From Krasilnikovozyma curviuscula (Eukaryota; Basidiomycota; Tremellomycetes; Cystofilobasidiales; Mrakiaceae): a stretch of 56,173 nucleotides of DNA. The notes beneath the pieces were generated by a model. The model had not been told where the DNA came from, searched no databases, and was given only the letters and a program-made list of their open reading frames with translations. The DNA is taken from positions 1 through 56,173 of the forward strand of contig MVAQ01000139.1 of the NCBI GenBank assembly GCA_014825775.1, read 5' to 3'. Below, one piece after another: positions 38,907 through 49,527 of the stretch (positions are counted from its first letter, which is position 1; every line of letters starts with the position of its first letter). The position numbers and the translations under genes are program-made.

Positions 38907-40728
38907 ATGTTTGGACGAGGAGGTAAAGGGCATTATGTGCCTCTGAATCTGCTGTCGAAGAGTCCCAAATGGGAGAAAAAGGCGTCGTTCCATTCAGAGT
39001 TTCCCATAAACCCAAACTCTACTTCGAAACGTCGATTCCACCTCCCTCTGGCCATCGCAACAGCCATTATCTTATTCCTGGGTCTCTTCTTTCTCCTCAG
39101 TCAAGATTACCTACCCCACAGCTTCGCCCTGACTCTCTCGTACGGCAACGACACCCTCAAAGCCATTTCATCCAACGGTCTGGCGGTGGGTTCATGGGTC
39201 AAGGAGACTTCCCTTCTCAGTTACGACGAACTTTCTACACAGTATGACTTTTTACAAGGTATCTACTCTTTCGTTCCTTTATAAAGTAGTAATACTGGCG
39301 CCTCACGCTGACCATTCTTTGAGTGTGCGTTCATGCGTTTCAGGCTGCTACGCCAAAGATCCACAAACCGGCTCGAACGTATTAGATCAGCGCAACGATG
39401 CTGCTAAGCATAGACAAGAAGAGATCATGTCTTGGAAATTTGTACCAAAAGAGAAGGGAGAGGTCATACAGTTTGAAGTGAAGCGTTTTATCGAGCAGAT
39501 GGCGAAAAGTCGGTACGGGCTGGTGTTGGTGGGAGGTAAATACCTGGAGAACCTTTTGCTTTGTTTTTGGATTCAAATGAGGGTTGATCTGACCTGCCGA
39601 CGTGTCTCTTTAGATTCACTCACAGGACAGATGTTTGGCGCGTTTCAGACGCTCTTACGAACCGGCGCTATGAAATACATCGACAGGAACAGCTCAGAGC
39701 CACCCCCAGAGGTAATCACATCATATCTTTCCAAAGGAAAAGGATCAACCGGCAACTGGGAGATGGTCGAACGACTGATCTTGAACACCAATCATCCAAT
39801 CTTCGCTCATCTCTACCTCGACCCATTAATACCTCCTGACCGATTTGACTATCCAATCATAACTTTCCTCCGAACTTCTCTACTGCTAAGCTTTGACCAG
39901 GTAGAGCGAATTCTTAGGGAGGAATTGGTTGTCGGCGATATACCCATCAATCTCGCGGATGGCGAGTTCGAAACCGACTGGGTGCATTGGGCGAAACACA
40001 TGTTTGCAAAACCATGGGAAGGTGAAGAGAAGGGTACCTGGGTTATCAACACAGGTCCTCATTTTTCTCCGCTGAGGATGCCAGCTTCGAAAGGCGAGTC
40101 TGCCGATGGCCCCTTACGGGAGCTCTACAAACGCACAGTCAGTCCCGTTCCCAAACTGCTCTTACATATGGAATTACTCAGATTCGTTGCTTTCTTTCAT
40201 CAGGTATTTCACGCTCTACCTGAGCTTTTGTCTCTTCCTGGAAATCCCAACATCATCTATCGCTCAACTTCAGCCGCTCACGCATCGTGCAACCCAAAAC
40301 ATGTGCCTAGTACTAACACGACCTCGCCTTTGCACTTCACCAACGGTTATGGCTGGGAGAACTTCCCTTTCTTCAACCAGTGAGTTTCTTTGCTCTATGA
40401 CAGGCTGATAATCTGCTGATCAGTGTGGTGCTGCGCGACAGGATCTGGAAAGACGCGATTGATGCCCTTCCTCGTCAATCTCATAGAGTAAAGGGGTCGA
40501 ACGTGTTCTACTTTGATATCTACTCGATGAGTATTCAACGACCGGATGCTCATCTGCTCGGGGAGCTTGGGAGTGAGTCATATTTTATCTCTCCCTTCTC
40601 TCCCTCCGAAACCCCCCACACTAAATGATTTTCTGTTTTCAGCCGATTGCCTACATTGGTGTCAGCCGTCAGTAACTTCATATTGGGCAAAGTTTTTATG
40701 GCATATTATGGAAATGGAATACGAATAA
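38907..40728 (+). CDS. TBL/PC-esterase-type polysaccharide O-acyltransferase (type II membrane protein)
   Basis: Probable Golgi enzyme that O-acetylates polysaccharides, of the trichome-birefringence-like/PC-esterase (GDS...DxxH) family. Five exons (38907-39258, 39344-39535, 39614-40379, 40424-40572, 40643-40728) close in phase to 514 residues. After about 50 basic cytosolic residues comes one membrane anchor (ATAIILFLGLFFLL). A luminal domain follows with the TBL-type sequence QGCYAKDPQTG and W-K-F, the GDS nucleophile motif (GDSLTGQMFGAF, Ser about 183), and the C-terminal DCLHWCQPSV with the catalytic Asp-His pair (about 488-491). The DCxHWCxP signature is diagnostic of TBL enzymes. In capsule-forming Tremellomycetes, polysaccharide O-acetylation alters surface glycans, but the substrate here is unknown. 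Its 3' end converges on HSE1. Confidence 0.88.
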
Positions 40729-40901
40729 CAATAGCACTCAATTTATAGAAGATACCTGTACTCCTGTCACACCTTGTTTTTTTGTATATCTACTCCTCAC
40801 TTGCTGATCATAAACTAAAGCGCGAAAGCAATCATATGAAGACCCAGCTTGAAGCATGAAGATCTGAAACGTCTTAGTTGCGTCTATTCCTAGGAAGTAA
40901 G

Positions 40902-43296
40902 TTACGCTATCGAGTACCCAGGCGCGTCGCCATGTTGCGGCGATGATGAGTATTGCTGGACGTGTTGATGGGGCATAACCTGTCCTGGTTGGACATCAGT
41001 AGAAGGGTGCTGCTGTTGCTGTTGCTGAAGCTGTCGTTGTTGTTCAGCCATGTAGGCGTTGTAGACGTCCCACTGCTTTCTGAGTTCAGCTTGGTCAATG
41101 ACTGGTTGCTGCTGGGCGGTAGGATCGGTACCGCTAGCTTGCGCCTGAGAATAAGGTTGTTGCTGTTGTTGGTGCTGCTGTTGCTGCAGCGGCTGTGGTG
41201 TTATAGGGCGCTGTTGACCAGCTGCAGTAAAAGATTGAGAGGGTGAAGCTGTGCGTTGATTGGGAACTTGGCCGTGGCCGTATTGTTGTGCAGCGTATTG
41301 AGGGTGGGCTGGGGGAAGAAATGAACTCGTATCAGATAAATATTTATAAAGTAGACAAAGAGAACTTTCTTACGTTGAGCAGTGTGAGTCATCTCTTCGT
41401 ACTTCTGTCGCGACTGAACGAAGAGAGACGCCATCGTTTGCAGTTCAGCTGCAAGCAAAACGAATTTTATGAGCGGAAGTTTAACATTAGTATCAGATTG
41501 ATTGAATCTGACCTTGTTCATCAGCGTGACGTTGGAGCATCGCGTCAATCTTCGCCTGCATTTCAACACTTGATCGATACAATGTCTACATTCAAAAAAG
41601 AAACCCATCAGTCGCAACATCACTACATATCAAGTAACAAAGGTAACCTCTTACCTCAATCTCCTGACCCTCAGCAGCCCTCTCACCCCTCGTGATGTCC
41701 ACTCCCTTTAACCTCTCCAACAACTCATCGAACCTAGCCAAACTTTGCAGCATGGCATCTTCCTCCTCGACCCTCTTCTTCAGATCACTTAAGGTCGTGT
41801 CCGAAACAGCCTCAACGTAGTTCACTGGGAAGATTCCAACTCGTCCTCTCACCGTGCCTCTCCACCACTCGGGATACGTCCGACCAAGGACTTTGATGGT
41901 GTCTCCTGTGGAGAAAGCGAGCTCATTAGGGGTTTCAGGGGCGTAGTCGTACAGAGCTTTCACTCGAGTGATCTTATCTGGGTCTTGAGGTGACGGAGGA
42001 GGTGGTTCAGCAACAGGTTGAGGTTGCAATGCGACATGATGGTAGGGTGGGGCTTGAGTGGAAGGACGACCAGCAGCGTACATTGACGTCGTTCGGGGTT
42101 GAGCTTGAGCTTGAGAAACAGGCTGTTGCTGCTGTTGCTGCTGATACCCACTGCTGGATCCTCCTGGAGCTAACACTTGGCTGCTGCTACCGCCAGCACC
42201 AGAACCACTACTTCCTCCTGTGCCGTTGTTAACATTGTTACTACGAGTTTCGTAGCCACCCCAACGACCGCCTTTATCCTCTATACTGAGCTGAATTACC
42301 TTTCGTAGCTCCTCTTCTTCGGCTTCAGCTCTCAAACGAGCAATCTCTTCCGGATCCTGTCGAGGAAACGTCGATTAGATTAGTCGGGCCGTTAGTCTAT
42401 TAGTGGCAGTCGAGGACGTACATGACTTGGGTCGCCGCCATCCTGAAGTAATGGGTAGTACTCAGGATCTAGATATAGAAGAAGCAGTGAGTAAAAAGGA
42501 AAGAGTGACGTGCCATTGAGACGACTCACTCTTCCTTAGTGTTTCATAGAGCTCGCCCATTTCAGGTCCTACATTCTCCAACTCCACGAATTGTTCAGCC
42601 CATTTTTTAATAAGCAGAAGAACCTTCTTCTTAACTTTGTCGTTTGTTGTCTGAGAGGAGATAGACGAAGCAGTCAGCTATCACTTCGAAGAAGGGCCGT
42701 GCTTTATCAATATTTCTGTACTCACACGTTCTACCAGCACTCGATCGAGCCCGTCTGTAAAGCTTTTACTACTTATTTCACGATGGACTTCAAGGCCACA
42801 GTTCTCTGATAGGGTGTTGGTGACCTGCGACGAGCAGCAACACAGCGTCAGTCATAAGTTGCTCTTCCTGAAGAAATGCAAGCTGGAGGATCTCACCTCG
42901 AGAACGTTCGTCTGGACATTAGGGTTTCTATGAGCAAGACGTTTGAGCAAAGCCTGGATAGCATTTCGAGCTCTGAAAACCGGGGTATTGAACAAAGAAG
43001 GGAAGCGTCACATCTAGATCAGTCTCTCGGCTCTTCAAAAGGAGACAACAGTGCCAAACTTACCCAGTCTCCCCTTCTTCCGAAACTTTGTCACATAGCT
43101 GTAAGTTCAGGCCCCTTTGTAACCGCAAATGAAACAGATACAAGTCAGCTACTTCAGCGCAGCTCCACGCCCGGCAGGGCGGACGGAAATCCCTTTGATT
43201 TCAATGTCGAAGACAAGCTCACCAGTCTGAATCCTCAAGATTCTCATCCGTTGCTTGATTCACTATCTCCTCGAAAGGATTCGGAGGTCGAAACAT
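40902..43296 (-). CDS. HSE1: HSE1, ESCRT-0 subunit (VHS-UIM-SH3, STAM homolog)
   Basis: With Vps27 it forms ESCRT-0, which binds ubiquitinated cargo on endosomes for multivesicular-body sorting. About ten exons; the frame closes at roughly 574 residues. The VHS domain starts MFRPPNPFEEIVNQATDENL and includes LNLQLCDKVSEEGETG, LLKRLAHRNPNVQ, CGLEVHREISSKSF and KVKKKVLLLIKKWAEQF. A ubiquitin-interacting motif follows (about 168-182: EEEELRKVIQLSIED). Next are a Gly/Ser/Gln-rich linker, an SH3 domain (about 283-340: VKALYDYAPETPNELAF, EWWRGTV, GIFPVNYVEAV), and a coiled-coil GAT-like region (LYRSSVEMQAKIDAML). The tail is Gln/Pro-rich with several poly-Gln runs, ending at TAA 40902. The start faces MMS2 only 118 bases away. 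Confidence 0.93.
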
Positions 43297-43414
43297 TTTT
43301 GAACGTGATGGCTTTCGGGAGGTCCACCTTGGCCGAGGAGGCACTGCAGGTTCGCTTTCGTTGCTGACGTCCATTTGCCCTTTTGCCAGCAAAGAAAATC
43401 TTGAATCCAAATAA
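43297..43414. promoter_or_regulatory. Compact divergent promoter between HSE1 and MMS2
   Basis: Only 118 bases separate the two opposing ATGs, so the 5' leaders and core promoters of both genes must overlap or lie in each other's first exons. The interval contains TGACGT (43365-43370), which matches the core of an ATF/CREB-type site, and a pyrimidine-rich patch. Bidirectional control is inferred from geometry. Confidence 0.6.
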
Positions 43415-44687
43415 ATGGCTGCTGGTGAGTAACACCTACATCCATTCTTATTCTGAATCGCTAGAGAGTAACAACACTCCTACTGATTGCTGCTTCGCTA
43501 CCCTTATCGTGACGAAATCCCACCCCCTCCGGTGTCACCTCGAACTTTCCGTCTGAATGGTGTATGTAAACGTTGAATCGACCTTGGAAATTAATCCTGC
43601 TCTGTGCTGTTGGTGGTGCAGTTCCAAGGAATTTCGTCCTCTTGGGTGAGCTGGAGAAAGGTGAGAAGGGAATCGGTGATGGAAGTTGCTCGTACGGTCT
43701 AGATGTGAGTATTAGGGCTGAGTCGGTTTCTTGTTCTTTCTATCTATGGCTTCTCAAACTTGGAGGGAGGAAGCATAATAGGAGACAAGGTTGTTGAACG
43801 TCCAGCGACGGATATAATCCATAACTCTTTCGGGGCTGAAGTAGAGCCGGGCTCCACTGCTCTCATTGTTCATACGAAGCCATCTGCCTCTAAAAATTGT
43901 TACTATTAAATGAGAACAGTCATGCTGTAGCGATGCTATTGCCGATTACTTCTCTGTTCTGTCGTCTCTTTTGTAAACCGGAATATCCTCTTTCTGACTG
44001 TGTTCGCTGACCTACCTCCTTTTCGCACAGGACGGTGATGATATGGAGATGAAGTCTTGGAATGGAACAATCATTGGTCCGGGCCATGTACGTTCTGTTA
44101 GATTGTAGCTTCACTTGACTACGGTTCGCCCAACTCACTCGCCATTATACGACGTAGACCGTTTTCGAGAACCGCATCTACTCCCTCAAGCTCATTTGTG
44201 GGAACAACTATCCAGCTCAACCACCTACTGTAAGTTTGAATTAGTTCGCGCAACGAACTAATTACTCTGATAGCCGCGAGTGTTTTCTGACATTTGGTGA
44301 CTTGTCTGCTTTTTACCGTGTCATTCTTAACATTGCAGGTCAGATTTATTAGTCGAATCATTTTGCCAGGTGTTGGTTCTGATGGAATCGTGAGTAGTCC
44401 ACTGACCCCTTGAGTAGACTTTTCTCGCGCTCGCGCTAGATACTGATGTCTAACGTGAACGACCAGGTCGACTTCAAGCAAATGAAGAACCCAACGCTGC
44501 ATACTTGGAAGCGTGAGATGTCATTGGAAACTGTTTTGGTTACCCTTAGAAAGTAGGCCGTCATTTAGTTTCTCTCGAGTTCTCGTCCGAGAAAGCTCAC
44601 CCAATCATTTTTCCACCAAAAAGGGAAATGGCCGATCCTGTGAACAGGAAAGTCCCACAACCAGCCGAAGGCTCGGTCTATGCTTAA
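43415..44687 (+). CDS. MMS2: MMS2/UEV1 ubiquitin-conjugating enzyme variant
   Basis: Catalytically inactive E2-like protein that pairs with Ubc13 to build K63-linked ubiquitin chains, in post-replication DNA repair and endocytic signalling. Seven exons (43415-43424, 43622-43704, 44031-44087, 44158-44229, 44339-44389, 44467-44552, 44624-44687) close in phase to 140 residues, the usual UEV length. The first exon holds only MAA plus one base. Family segments are [77 protein letters not shown] and the terminus [16 protein letters not shown]. No active-site Cys is present in the usual position, as expected. Intron 2 is 326 bases, long for this window. Confidence 0.95.
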
Positions 44688-46153
44688 ACTTAATTAGCGG
44701 TACAAATTAACGGTCGCTGAGCTTAAGATAGACTCAAGAGCATGCTCTTTCCGTGTCGTCCTACAAGTGTATGTTACTCCTATGACATGACGATCTACTG
44801 AAGTAAACCGTACCTGCACCTCATAAAGTTTGCGACTTTATTTTGGCTTGTCGGGGGGCTGAGGAAACTTGAGCAAGTTTCGGCTACACTTTGCCAAAGC
44901 TAGTCGAGGAGAGTCCCACTCTGACTGGTTTCCCACTACAAACAATTACCACTTAGCAAATCCATTCGACCATTCATAGCTTATAATCAACAATGTTCAC
45001 ACTCTCCTCCTCAAACATTACTTCCCATCTCCAATGGCGATGAATGATTCCCCATACCAGGACTTCAGCTTTTCAGAATGGGATCTTAATATTGAGCAAG
45101 TTTTGTCTTGTTGGTTTGGGCACTGTTGAGGATGTGGTCGTCGTGGGTGGCTTCTCGTCCCTAACGACGCGGAATGGTGTTATTCGCACGGATATCTATA
45201 TCGAGCCAACCTGATTTCCTCAAAAACTTCTCCAGGATGCTTAATTCCTTCGAGCTGCTACCTGCTATGGTAACCTGCTCGAGTTTCGCTCTAACTGCTG
45301 GCGGAATGGATATGGATCATCCGTTGGTAACAAGGGGGAAGAATGGTGGGTATGTACCCCCTGGGCTGGTGAAGAATACAGCGTCTGAATACATCTTGTT
45401 TGGACCGAGAAGTATAAGGTGAGGGATTGGACTGTTTGGATAGCGTTTGCAAAACGCAGCGAGCTGTCGAGAGCGATCTAAATCATGGCGCTCGGTCGAT
45501 CCCTCCACGCGATTAACCAAGAAGACTGTATCTCATTATCTCTAGCCTCTAGAATCATCTTTCTCTACATGCCGAACTCTTTATGATTAAAAAAACCGGA
45601 TAGCTATTCAAAAAGACCGGTTGGCAATCTATGTCGCAGACTTGACGTGGATCAAAATCAAATCGTAGTGATGGGCAGACGCTTACCCGGGACCGTAAGT
45701 GTTGTGCCTTCTAATCTCTGGAGGAGTATTTGCGCTCACTGTTTTGCTTCCAATCGCTTTGCCCTCCAGCTCTGCACAGCTGTCAACTGTGTTTGTTTTT
45801 AAATTTTGAGGCGCACGCCACAGACTGACACCAGACCAACTTTCTCATCACCTATCGACGTCGACGTCTACAATAGCAGCTGAAATTCTTTCTTAATGAG
45901 CTTGTCTAATATTAGTATAAGCCATCCGATGTTTCAGCTCTTGGCAGCATCTTTTCAAGAAATTCTCACACGGAGTCTCAGTCCGTCCAGCGCCGGGCCT
46001 CAACATTGCTTTCGCTCCAACAACCGCCGATGTTGACAGCCAGTTTTGATACCAATTTTCTTTGTAAGAAGCTTCTGGAACCCAACAACATCCACTCCTT
46101 AGCCACATACGACTGGCATCTAATCCCTCTGCCAACCTCGACATTGCGAAACG
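44688..46153. other. Long intergenic region upstream of the MFS transporter
   Basis: About 1.47 kb between two plus-strand genes. Short frames occur near 45174-45520 but none resembles a protein. Long upstream regions are common for regulated fungal transporters; no specific site can be argued from sequence alone. Confidence 0.4.
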
Positions 46154-48515
46154 ATGAGCGACGACTTGAAGAGGACGCTCTCTCACGAGCACAAGCAACT
46201 GGATGCCATTGATCGTCTCAACTTCCCGAGCAACACTGAATCTGGCGGATACACAGACGAATACATCACTTCGACGCAGAAGGGGTTCATTCCAGCAGCT
46301 GAAGAAGATTTGGACGCTCACACTATTATTGGATCTTCCGCTGTCGAGAAGAAGCCGAGTTACGGAAGTGATCCTGAAAAAGGGGTATCAGTGGAAGATA
46401 TTAAGCTGGTTACTTGGAAAGTTGATGATTCCGAAGATCCAAAGAACTGGGGTAAAGGAATTAAGTGGTACGTTTGTTTGTTTGTTTGTTTGTTTGTTTA
46501 TGTTTACATACCTCTTAATGGGGTGTACGCGTCCTTTCCTTGCCACTAAGTACTGACTGAATGACTGGTCCTCTTTCTCTTGACTGATAATCGCTGACTT
46601 GCTCATCATTGTGCTATCTTTGCACCAACCTCTCACAGGATTCGAACATTCGTCGCCGCTCTGCAGTGCCTGGCTGTTGCGTTGGGTTCTTCCATCATTG
46701 TGATGGATATGCCTGATGTAGCAGATGCTTTGAACACCAATCTAGATGTTGTTCATCTAACTGTTACGCTCTTCGTGTTCGGTTTTGGTCAGTCATCCCA
46801 TGAGTTTTGGCAGCAAAGGCGTTTCTCATCCTTCTGTGTCTCATGACAGGAATTGGACCACTCTTCTTCGCTCCACTCTCCGAAATGTATGGAAGACGAC
46901 CGATTTTCATGATCTCAATGGGTGGTTACTTTGTATTCACCTTCCCATCCGCCTTTGCGAAGAACGCCGCATCTCTGGTGATGGGACGTCTACTTGCCGG
47001 CATCTCTGCCTCGGCCCCAATGACAGTTGTGTGTATTAATATAAATTATTCAGTTTCGGATGATAATGGAAACAGCTACTGATTCAGAACTCTTATGTCT
47101 CTAGATCGGTGGCACGATTGCTGACATGTGTGTTTTCAGATTACCGCTTTCCTCTTTAAGGCTTTGATGCTCAACTTATTTCCCTGTGATTCTAGGTGGT
47201 CTGCTGAAGAAAGAGGAATGCCAATGGCCATCTTCTCTGCAACTGTCTTCATGGGTCCAATCTTCGGTCCAGTCATTGCTGGTTTCTTGAGTGCCACCGG
47301 CTGGAGAAGTAACTACTACCTCCTCATCGGTGTCGTTGGACTCGCATGGATTAGCGTTGTCGCACTCCTCCCAGAAACCTATGCTCCAGTCTTGTTGCGA
47401 AGGCGGGCTGAGAAGATGAGGAAAGAGACAGGTGATCAAGGGTTCATGACTGAGCAGGAACGACTTAAGAAGCCAATCGCTGAAGTTATGAAGACAGCTC
47501 TCATCAGACCGCTCTACGTTCTTGGTTAGTAGAGCCAGATTAAAAAAAAACGGCCTGAAAGAAACCGTATGCTGACCTTTTCTGATTAACAGTTACTGAG
47601 CCAATCATCTTCCTCATCACTCTCTACCTCTCTCTGATTTATGCTCTCCTCTACTTGTTTTTCTTCGCTGTGAGTGCTAGTATTATATACACAATCACCT
47701 CTTGCCCTCTTACTGACCTTCGCGCTCCTCAGTTCCCCATCATCTTCGGCAACCTTCACAACTTCTCCCTTGGAATGATCGGTCTCTCCTTCCTCTCCAT
47801 CTTAATTGGCATGTTGATTGTCTTCTTCACCGTGATGCCATGGCAGAACAAGCACTACGCCCGCATTACTGCCGAGTGCAAAGAGAAAGGTGTCGCAGTC
47901 CCACCAGAATCTCGTCTGCCAGCGATGATCATTGGAGCCTTTATCCTCCCTATTGGACTCTTCATCTTTGCTTTCACTTCATACAAGCATGTACACTGGA
48001 TTGGTCCTATGATTGGAGGAGCTCTGTTCGGATTCGGAATGATGTCAGTTTCTCTTTCTTAACATCTTGCAGCTCGATTTCTAACGCAATATCAATCCTT
48101 ATTTCCCGCAGTGCTATTTACATTGGAGCAAACACGTGAGTTTTTCTCAAATGTGATCGATCTTTCAACTTCGTAGGTTTTGACACAGATTTCGCGTCGT
48201 CACAGCTACGTCGTCGACTCCTTCCCTAGCATCGCCGCTTCCGCTATGGCATCCAAAACCTTCATGTCTCGACTCTGTGGAGGAGCGATCCCAATGTTTG
48301 TTGACAGGTTCTATGACTCCAAGCTTGGCGTCGTCTATGCTTCGCTTGTGATTGCTCTGATCGCGACGGTGAGAGTGTTCTCCTTTGACGATTTGTTGTG
48401 AGAGCGATTGTGCTGATTGGGCACGATATTGCAGATTATGATCCCAATTCCGGTCGGTTTCTACTTTTACGGAGCTAAAGTGAGAGGAATGTCGAAGAAC
48501 GCCGCGAAGATTTAG
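46154..48515 (+). CDS. MFS transporter, drug:H+ antiporter-1-type (polyamine/drug efflux-like)
   Basis: Twelve-helix plasma-membrane transporter. Ten exons (46154-46467, 46639-46787, 46850-47028, 47105-47127, 47196-47524, 47593-47669, 47733-48043, 48112-48135, 48206-48368, 48435-48515) close in phase to 549 residues; exons 4 and 8 are only 23 and 24 bases. The hydrophilic N-terminus ends in DDSEDPKNWGKGIKW, the signature preceding helix 1 in DHA1 transporters. The motif-A loop is PLSEMYGRRPIFMIS, and the segment WSAEERGMPMAIFSATVFMG with PVIAGFLSATGWR matches the helix 4-5 motif C region of antiporters. Further helices are clear to the C-terminus GFYFYGAKVRGMSK. Substrate is not predictable; relatives export drugs, polyamines or mycotoxins. 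Intron 1 carries a (GTTT)7 repeat. Confidence 0.9.
46472..46499 (+). repeat. (GTTT)7 tetranucleotide microsatellite in MFS intron 1
   Basis: Seven uninterrupted GTTT units begin five bases after the exon 1/intron 1 junction (GTAC donor at 46468) and are followed by related ATGTTT sequence. The tract is read directly. Confidence 0.95.
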
Positions 48516-49527
48516 ATTGGGCTACCCTTTCGATGTAGTATGTTATCACGTACATAGTAACAGTTGGTGGGTCATCTTGATTAGTAATTGTTTTATTAGC
48601 ATTACTTTGCGTCAAGATTGCATAAAAGTGCGCTTTCACACCAACGTCTACCTCTAGCGAAGCTTTATGTGAACAAAGCACAGTCTGTTTCGATTATCTC
48701 AAATTGCGTCACACCGCGTATTCTCATGACTACTGGTCCGCTTCTATGACAGTGATATGGACGAGAAAAAACGGTTTGACATACCGCAACGGCTATTTTG
48801 AGTCGGAAATTGCTCTTCACGCCGAGCAAGGACACCACCGTCCTACCTTAGGTGGAATGAATCCCGAGCCCGTTGACTTATCAATCTCATCGGTGGTTGA
48901 AAAAGATGCTGGTGACAACGATATGTGTTGGCAGTCTAGTAGTTGAGACAGAGTTGCGGCGTGTTGTTCGCACGCTTCTGTTCTGTTTGCGCAATCAAGC
49001 TGTGATGCTAGGGAAAAAGAGCCTAGAACTTCAAAGCTCTCTGAAATCTGATCAATGTAGTATGAACGACCTGAACCTGGCGCAGGGTGAAGGCAATAGA
49101 CCACCATCTGATGTGAGAGAGTGGCGACGTACGAAGAATCACGATTGGGTCTGGTCTGGGGTCGAGTTGATCAAAACCAAAACCATCTCTGAATAAAGAG
49201 AAACAGGACTCACACCCAACTAGCGAGAACTATAAGTCGGTCGTCGTCGGGAGGTGGAAAGTTGCTGTCTGGCGGATGCGTGTTTGTCGTCAGGTGAGAG
49301 TCGGGCACCGAATTCGACAAGAAGGGCCAATGCCTGTCACCCTGAGATGTAAATCCGTATTTCTGTTTGTGCCGAGAAGAATTGTATTTTATTACCTTTA
49401 ATGACCGTCGCTCTACGAAACGCGTGCGATTTTGATTTTTTTTTGGCTTCGACTCTATCACCTTCAAGATACCTTCAAGTCGACAGCAGCAAGAGAGCAG
49501 AAGCAGGCTTTGTACCTTTAGTACAAG
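48516..49527. other. Intergenic: MFS 3' end and TOP2 promoter
   Basis: About 1.0 kb. Overlapping short frames exist on both strands around 48700-49200 but none is convincing. A pyrimidine-rich T-run lies about 90 bases before the TOP2 ATG. Confidence 0.4.

Noticed and set aside
45174..45520. Short frames on both strands upstream of the MFS gene
   Set aside because: Under 85 codons, no motif, and mutually overlapping on opposite strands.
48704..49196. Overlapping frames between MFS and TOP2
   Set aside because: Three short frames on two strands cover the same bases and none resembles a protein or shows splice continuity.
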